Assembly: GCA_031272575.1 (NCBI GenBank)
Contig: JAISTO010000071.1
Coordinates: 1 to 9,477 of the forward strand
DNA: 9,477 nt
Source: Treponema sp.
Lineage (GTDB): Bacteria > Spirochaetota > Spirochaetia > Treponematales > Breznakiellaceae
Reading direction: 5' to 3'
How positions within the stretch are numbered: position 1 is the stretch's first letter; each line of letters opens with the position of its first letter. The notes under the pieces were generated by a model, which was not told the DNA's origin, searched no databases, and was given only the letters and a program-made list of their open reading frames with translations. Of the stretch, positions 6,428 to 9,477 are shown piece by piece. The translations under genes and the position numbers were made by a program.

Positions 6428-7547
6428 ACCATTTATGCTCTGCGGGAATTAACTTTTTCTGCGGGCGCTTTAGGTTGATCCAATGGTATGACCCCCCCAG
6501 CATTATTGAAAAACGAGTGAACTCATTGTATGGGTTGTTAAGAAATCTGCTTTCACCGAGGTCCCATCCGCAGCGCATGTGCAGAGAGGCTATTCCCGGC
6601 CCCCATTTTCTGCCGAGACGAAGACCAATAATCCCGCCTATCATGGAAGTAGGAGAAACCATTTCAAGATTCGCAAGAGGCAATTGAAAATAGATGCCTG
6701 TTTCCATTTGCAGCATAAAAAACGCAGGATACCAGTTTATTTTAAAAAGTAACGGCGCTTCAAGCAGCGGAGCCATGTACTCTTCCCTTCCATTTGCTGT
6801 TGATCCATCGGCGTTCTCGTAACCTACATAGGAATAGTTCAGCGTAAAGTCCAGTTCGAACCCTAAACTCATCCCAAGGTTGACGGATCGCAGAATGAGC
6901 CATTGCCAGTCCTCCGCCATCCCAACCGTGAAGGAAATACCATCGTAAGGCTGATGGCCGGTGTAACGCCGAATCACCATCCCAAGAACAGGCGAGGTGT
7001 ACAGATAGCCGTTCTTCCATGAAACATCTTCCGGCGGCAGAGGAACTTCGACCGTCGGGATAAGAAAGAACAACTGCGAGATAATCATCTGCGCAAGAGG
7101 CGTGAATTCATCCGCATCTACGTAATCGCGCATATTTTTCCCCACCAAAAAGCCGGTTTTCATATCCCACAAAGATATGGTACACTGATTGATACCGTTT
7201 GTCTGCCTGCTCCGTGCCTCGGTAACGACGTACACTGCGTCTCCGTTTGTTCCAATAGCCATAATGTTATTTTTGTTTGGAAGGACCCCATCCAAAAATA
7301 CCGATTGAGTCAGCACCGCCCGGTAACTCCCCATCGTGTTGATGGTGCTTACTATGTTGGTGAGGATAGCGGTATCCTCGTCGGTTCGCACCGGCGAAGA
7401 GCAGGCGACCACCACGAGAGGCTTGTTCCCTACCCGCGCTTCGAGTTCAACCTCCTGATCCTGCGCGCAGAGAAATTGGGCGGCAAACAGGAGTCCGCCG
7501 AAACAGACTATTTTGACTACCCTCCTCCCAGAGCAGATTGTTGACAT
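6426..7547 (-). CDS. Secreted, probable outer-membrane protein, 373 aa, unrecognised
   Basis: No known family is recognised. Residues 1-29 are a signal peptide: basic SGRRVVK, hydrophobic core IVCFGGLLFAAQFL, and a likely cleavage after LCA. A lipobox is not convincing because Leu precedes the Cys. Residues 40-165 look like a mixed alpha/beta periplasmic domain opening with NKPLVVVACSSPVRTDEDTA. Residues about 180-360 alternate polar and hydrophobic/aromatic strands with turns (NYSYVGYENADGSTANG, APLLFKINWYPAFF, IGLRLGRKWGPG), as expected of a small beta-barrel ending in SYHWINLK. The start at 7547 is chosen because AGGAGGT lies 9 nt upstream on the minus strand (7557-7563). An in-frame ATG at 7580 would put the RBS inside the gene and add a poor signal-peptide N-region. 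GC content is visibly lower than in gyrA or the flanking genes. It is convergent with the aminotransferase and divergent from the OmpA-like gene. Confidence 0.8.
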   Translation of the reverse strand: MSTICSGRRVVKIVCFGGLLFAAQFLCAQDQEVELEARVGNKPLVVVACSSPVRTDEDTAILTNIVSTINTMGSYRAVLTQSVFLDGVLPNKNNIMAIGTNGDAVYVVTEARSRQTNGINQCTISLWDMKTGFLVGKNMRDYVDADEFTPLAQMIISQLFFLIPTVEVPLPPEDVSWKNGYLYTSPVLGMVIRRYTGHQPYDGISFTVGMAEDWQWLILRSVNLGMSLGFELDFTLNYSYVGYENADGSTANGREEYMAPLLEAPLLFKINWYPAFFMLQMETGIYFQLPLANLEMVSPTSMIGGIIGLRLGRKWGPGIASLHMRCGWDLGESRFLNNPYNEFTRFSIMLGGSYHWINLKRPQKKLIPAEHKW

Positions 7548-7556
7548 TTTAGAAAT

Positions 7557-7622
7557 ACCTCCTCTCCTACAAAAAAGCATACATTATCCTTTTATATTAT
7601 CGACAATAAGAAAGTTTTTCAA
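7557..7622 (-). promoter_or_regulatory. Sigma70-type promoter and RBS of the outer-membrane gene
   Basis: On the minus strand, TTGAAA (7622-7617), a 17-bp spacer and TAATAT (7599-7594) form a near-consensus promoter in an AT-rich stretch. The predicted start near 7587 gives a leader of about 40 nt. AGGAGGT (7563-7557) then sits 9 nt before the ATG at 7547. This conventional layout contrasts with the leaderless promoters of neighbouring genes. Confidence 0.75.
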
Positions 7623-7673
7623 TAGGGAAAAATGCTCTCCACAAAAAGACTCATCTTTTTCCCACCCCCTGCC

Positions 7674-7679
7674 GATACT
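7674..7679 (+). promoter_or_regulatory. Possible -10 box, leaderless or near-leaderless start of the OmpA-like gene
   Basis: GATACT (7674-7679) matches the TATACT-type -10 boxes seen elsewhere in the window and lies 8 nt before the ATG at 7688. No good -35 occurs 16-18 bp upstream (TCATCT at 7651-7656 is poor), and no Shine-Dalgarno is present. Both suggest that the start is read from a very short or absent leader. Confidence 0.35.
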
Positions 7680-7687
7680 TTAAATGC

Positions 7688-8983
7688 ATGACACAATGCG
7701 CACGTTTTTTTCATGCGATGCTCATAGCCGCTTTCCTTCCCCCAGGGCTTTCCTCCCTCTGGGGGGAGGAATTTTTTTATATCCATAAAGCAGGTGATCA
7801 GTATCGCATACTTTCAACGGTGAACGAGGACGTCTACCTCAACCGGGCGTTCCAGTATCGCACACAGATCGTGAACCGCATCGCGGTGCGGGTGCTCGCG
7901 GAGCGTGAGGGCGTGGGGAGCGTCGAGGCCGTGTTTCAGACCGCCGAACGGGCACAAACGCCCGTCCGGGCACAGGCACTCGAGCGGCCGCAGGAAATGC
8001 CCCGTCAGGGCGGGCAGCGGCCCCCCCAGCGCGGCGCGAAGGTCCCCCTGGGGGCCTTTCAGTGGGACAAGGACTACGAGTCCCGCTTCGAGCGTGACCG
8101 CCTGGGGCATATCACCATAGGGGGCGCGTACTTTATGCCCGTGGTGCGGAATGTGCCCGTGTTTCCGGGCCGCGGCCTCGCCCCCGGGGACACCTGGACC
8201 GCCGAGGGCCACGAGATGCACGACTTCAGCGGGAACTTCGGCATACGCGAGCCGTACCGCATACCCTTCACCGCGTCCTACCGCTACCTCGGCGAGCGGC
8301 TCTGGCAAAACGAGCCCTGCCCCGCGTTCGAAGTGCGCTACCGCATCCTCACGGAGCCGCCGCCGGCCAAGGGCCGCGCCTGGCCTCTGCGCATTCGGGG
8401 GGACTCACGCCAGATCGTGTACTGGGATGCGGAACGGGGCCGCGAGCGCGCCTACACCGAAACCTTCCGCATGATCTTCGACCTGTCTGACGGTACCACC
8501 ATCGAGTTTCGCGGAAGTGCGAGCGCCGAGGTGGTAAATCCCGAGGAGATGAACAAGGCCGGCATCGTGGATGATATCAAAAAAGAACTGGAGGAGCAGG
8601 GCATAGAGGGGGTTGATGTGGAGGCCGGCGCGGAGGGCGTGAAAATCACCCTGGAAGATATCCGCTTTGAGGCGGACTCCGCGCGGCTCCTCCCCAGCGA
8701 GCGCGCCAAACTGGACGCGATAGGCGGCATCCTGCGGCGCTACGCGGACCGCGACCTGCTGGTGGAGGGCCACACCGCGCTCGCGGGCCTTGCGGAAAAC
8801 CGCGGCCCCCTCTCGCTCGAGCGTGCGCAGGCGGTCGCGGGCTACCTCGAAGGCCAGGGGGTGCGTGCGCCGGATCGCATCATCACCCGCGGGGCCGGCG
8901 CGGATCGCCCCGTCGCGGACAACCGCACCGAGGCCGGCCGCGCCCGCAACCGCCGCGTCGAGATCACCATACTGGAGAACTGA
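7688..8983 (+). CDS. OmpA C-domain envelope protein, 431 aa
   Basis: Residues 1-26 form a signal peptide (hydrophobic AMLIAAFLPPGLSSLWG, likely cut near 26), so the protein is exported. Residues 27-280 are an unassigned beta-rich domain (about 120-280 includes PVVRNVPVFPGRGLAPGDTW and RYLGERLWQNEPCPAFEVRY), interrupted by a Gln/Arg/Pro-rich linker at 85-118. Residues 281-313 are a helical connector. Residues 318-430 are an OmpA/Pal/MotB-type domain with IRFEADSARLLPSE, VEGHTALAG, LSLERAQAVAGYL and NRRVEITIL. The Arg of LSxxRA is kept (Arg379), but the Asp of the usual GHTD is Ala364, exactly 15 residues before that Arg. These two residues normally bind the diaminopimelate of peptidoglycan. 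A similar loss is, to my recollection, reported for T. pallidum Tp0624, which may be a relative. The start at 7688 is chosen because the signal peptide begins there. No RBS is seen. Confidence 0.88.
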   Translation: MTQCARFFHAMLIAAFLPPGLSSLWGEEFFYIHKAGDQYRILSTVNEDVYLNRAFQYRTQIVNRIAVRVLAEREGVGSVEAVFQTAERAQTPVRAQALERPQEMPRQGGQRPPQRGAKVPLGAFQWDKDYESRFERDRLGHITIGGAYFMPVVRNVPVFPGRGLAPGDTWTAEGHEMHDFSGNFGIREPYRIPFTASYRYLGERLWQNEPCPAFEVRYRILTEPPPAKGRAWPLRIRGDSRQIVYWDAERGRERAYTETFRMIFDLSDGTTIEFRGSASAEVVNPEEMNKAGIVDDIKKELEEQGIEGVDVEAGAEGVKITLEDIRFEADSARLLPSERAKLDAIGGILRRYADRDLLVEGHTALAGLAENRGPLSLERAQAVAGYLEGQGVRAPDRIITRGAGADRPVADNRTEAGRARNRRVEITILEN

Positions 8984-8987
8984 GGCC

Positions 8988-9065
8988 CCCGTCACTCCGC
9001 GCTTTGATCGCCCGTCACTCCGCGCTTTGACTCCCCCCGTCACTCCGCGCTTTAAGCGCGGAGTC
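8988..9065. repeat. Three CCCGTCACTCCGCGCTTT units, the last a palindrome
   Basis: Units begin at 8988, 9011 and 9036 and share CCCGTCACTCCGCGCTTT, spaced 23 and 25 bp. The third ends in a perfect 11-bp hairpin: ACTCCGCGCTT (9042-9052), T, AAGCGCGGAGT (9054-9064). The array begins 5 nt after the OmpA-like gene and may help 3' end formation, but no T-tract follows. It belongs to the same family as 700-788. Confidence 0.8.
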
Positions 9066-9078
9066 TCCCTCTGTTTGC

Positions 9079-9119
9079 GGCAACGAAGTTGCCCTTGCGA
9101 GGGGGCTCCCTCGCGAAGG
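9079..9119. repeat. Two adjacent hairpins in the intergenic region
   Basis: GGCAAC (9079-9084) and GTTGCC (9088-9093) pair around GAA. Directly after, CCTTGCGAGGG (9093-9103) pairs with CCCTCGC-G-AAGG (9108-9119) with one bulged G, an 11-bp stem. No T-tract follows either stem. They are likely part of the dispersed repeat cluster and could also protect the 3' end of the OmpA-like mRNA. Confidence 0.6.
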
Positions 9120-9141
9120 AGTAAGGCACCGCTCCCCCCAC

Positions 9142-9350
9142 CACTGTCAACAAGTTAAGGAAAACAAGACCGTCATTGCCGGGCTTGACATAGTTCGGTT
9201 TTAACCGAACTACGCAATCTACTCCTCAAAATGGCCATTTTGGTAGAGAGTCCGCGATGGAGCGGGGAACCTTCGCGGCGCTTGCGCCGCTCGGTCCCGT
9301 TTCCAAGTCGCGGGATGACGATTGTTCCTTTTCATAACTTGTTGACAGTG
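9142..9350. mobile_element. MITE-like element, 209 bp, with 16-bp perfect terminal inverted repeats
   Basis: The left end CACTGTCAACAAGTTA (9142-9157) is the exact reverse complement of 9335-9350. After a poorly matched 13-14 nt the complementarity resumes at CGTCAT (9171-9176) against ATGACG (9315-9320). The flanks are 10-bp near-identical direct repeats abutting both ends: CTCCCCCCAC (9132-9141) and CTCCCCCCCC (9351-9360). These look like a target-site duplication, although a C-run target makes chance similarity possible. Inside are a 10-bp hairpin around TAGTTCGGTT/AACCGAACTA, the palindrome CAAAATGGCCATTTTG (9227-9242) and the hairpin GCGGCGC-TT-GCGCCGC (9275-9290). There is no credible transposase gene, so mobility would need one in trans. 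Both ends carry TTGACA pointing outward. It may alternatively be a composite REP-type repeat. Confidence 0.7.
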
Positions 9351-9371
9351 CTCCCCCCCCTCCCCCCTCCC
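9351..9371. other. C-rich tract; possible G-quadruplex on the minus strand
   Basis: Runs of eight, six and three C separated by single T lie just upstream of the last promoter, within a pyrimidine-rich stretch that extends to 9400. The minus strand therefore carries G-runs able to form a quadruplex (long runs can supply two tracts). The first ten bases also form the right flank of the MITE-like element. Confidence 0.5.
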
Positions 9372-9400
9372 TATTCCCTCCATCGCCTTCTTCCGACTTC

Positions 9401-9443
9401 TTGACTTCCTTTTCAGTCCGTGCTATACGATCCCTATAAGGAG
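9401..9443 (+). promoter_or_regulatory. Promoter and RBS for the gene at the right edge
   Basis: TTGACT (9401-9406), a 17-bp spacer and TATACG (9424-9429) form a good sigma70-type promoter. AAGGAG (9438-9443) is 6 nt before the ATG at 9450. With a predicted start near 9436, the leader is only about 14 nt, just long enough to hold the RBS. Confidence 0.75.
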
Positions 9444-9449
9444 AAAAAA

Positions 9450-9477
9450 ATGAGTTCATCACACTTTGAAAAAATCT
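9450..9477 (+). CDS. Start of an unidentified gene, truncated by the window edge
   Basis: Only nine codons are visible (MSSSHFEKI). The start is well supported by a Shine-Dalgarno and a near-consensus promoter just upstream. The residues are too few to assign a family or to predict export. Confidence 0.7.

Noticed and set aside
7500..7547. Lipoprotein signal on the minus-strand envelope protein (Cys near residue 27)
   Set aside because: The residues before the Cys (QFL) do not fit a lipobox. Signal peptidase I cleavage is more likely.
7548..7580. In-frame ATG at 7580 for the minus-strand envelope gene
   Set aside because: It would place the strong SD inside the coding region and lies close to the predicted transcription start with no RBS of its own.
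9342..9378. TTGACA (9342) paired with a TATTCC (9373) as a promoter
   Set aside because: The spacing is about 25 bp, too long. The pair at 9401/9424 is near consensus.
9226..9462. 78-residue minus-strand ORF across the MITE-like element
   Set aside because: It crosses the terminal repeat, C-rich tract and a plus-strand promoter, and its Gly/Glu-rich product reflects low-complexity DNA. It is not a transposase.

Overview
The window looks like chromosomal DNA of a GC-rich spirochaete, most likely a treponeme or close relative (for example from the termite-gut group). This is an inference. It rests on a treponeme-like GyrA N-terminus, a secreted protein joining a CsgG-like domain to a C-terminal Lcl/DUF1566-type domain (a combination I associate with Treponema genomes), an OmpA-domain protein lacking the usual diaminopimelate-contacting Asp, and dispersed hairpin repeats with a CGTCAyTCC core. 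No 16S or other phylogenetic marker beyond gyrA is present.

Layout. Bases 1-140 hold two hairpins and a strong ribosome binding site. Bases 142-511 hold a small unrecognised gene broken by two frameshifts, followed directly by a second small ORF (516-710) whose last codons and stop lie in a 23-bp tandem repeat (700-788). A 603-residue CsgG-like/Lcl protein runs leftward (838-2649). It is divergent from gyrA (2732-5227, rightward). Between them lie two back-to-back sigma70-type promoters whose -35 boxes sit in the arms of a 21-bp inverted repeat. Both -10 boxes end exactly 6 nt before the start codon, so both mRNAs should be leaderless. A DegT/DnrJ/EryC1/StrS-type PLP aminotransferase (5224-6411) overlaps the gyrA stop by an ATGA junction and is probably co-transcribed.

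Convergent to that pair is a lower-GC gene for a secreted, probably outer-membrane protein (6426-7547, leftward), with a strong Shine-Dalgarno and an AT-rich promoter. Divergent from it is an OmpA-C-domain protein (7688-8983, rightward), again without a Shine-Dalgarno. The final 470 bases are a repeat-rich intergenic region: three CGTCACTCC units ending in a palindrome, two further hairpins, and a 209-bp MITE-like element (9142-9350) with 16-bp perfect terminal inverted repeats and near-identical 10-bp flanking direct repeats. A C-rich tract follows, then a consensus promoter and RBS driving a gene of which only 9 codons are visible.

Functionally the window combines DNA topology (gyrA), sugar-nucleotide or related amination (DegT family) and three envelope or secreted proteins. 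The points most worth following are the paired leaderless promoters on a shared palindrome, the Leu at the quinolone-determining Ser83 position of GyrA, the OmpA domain lacking its Asp, and the MITE-like element.
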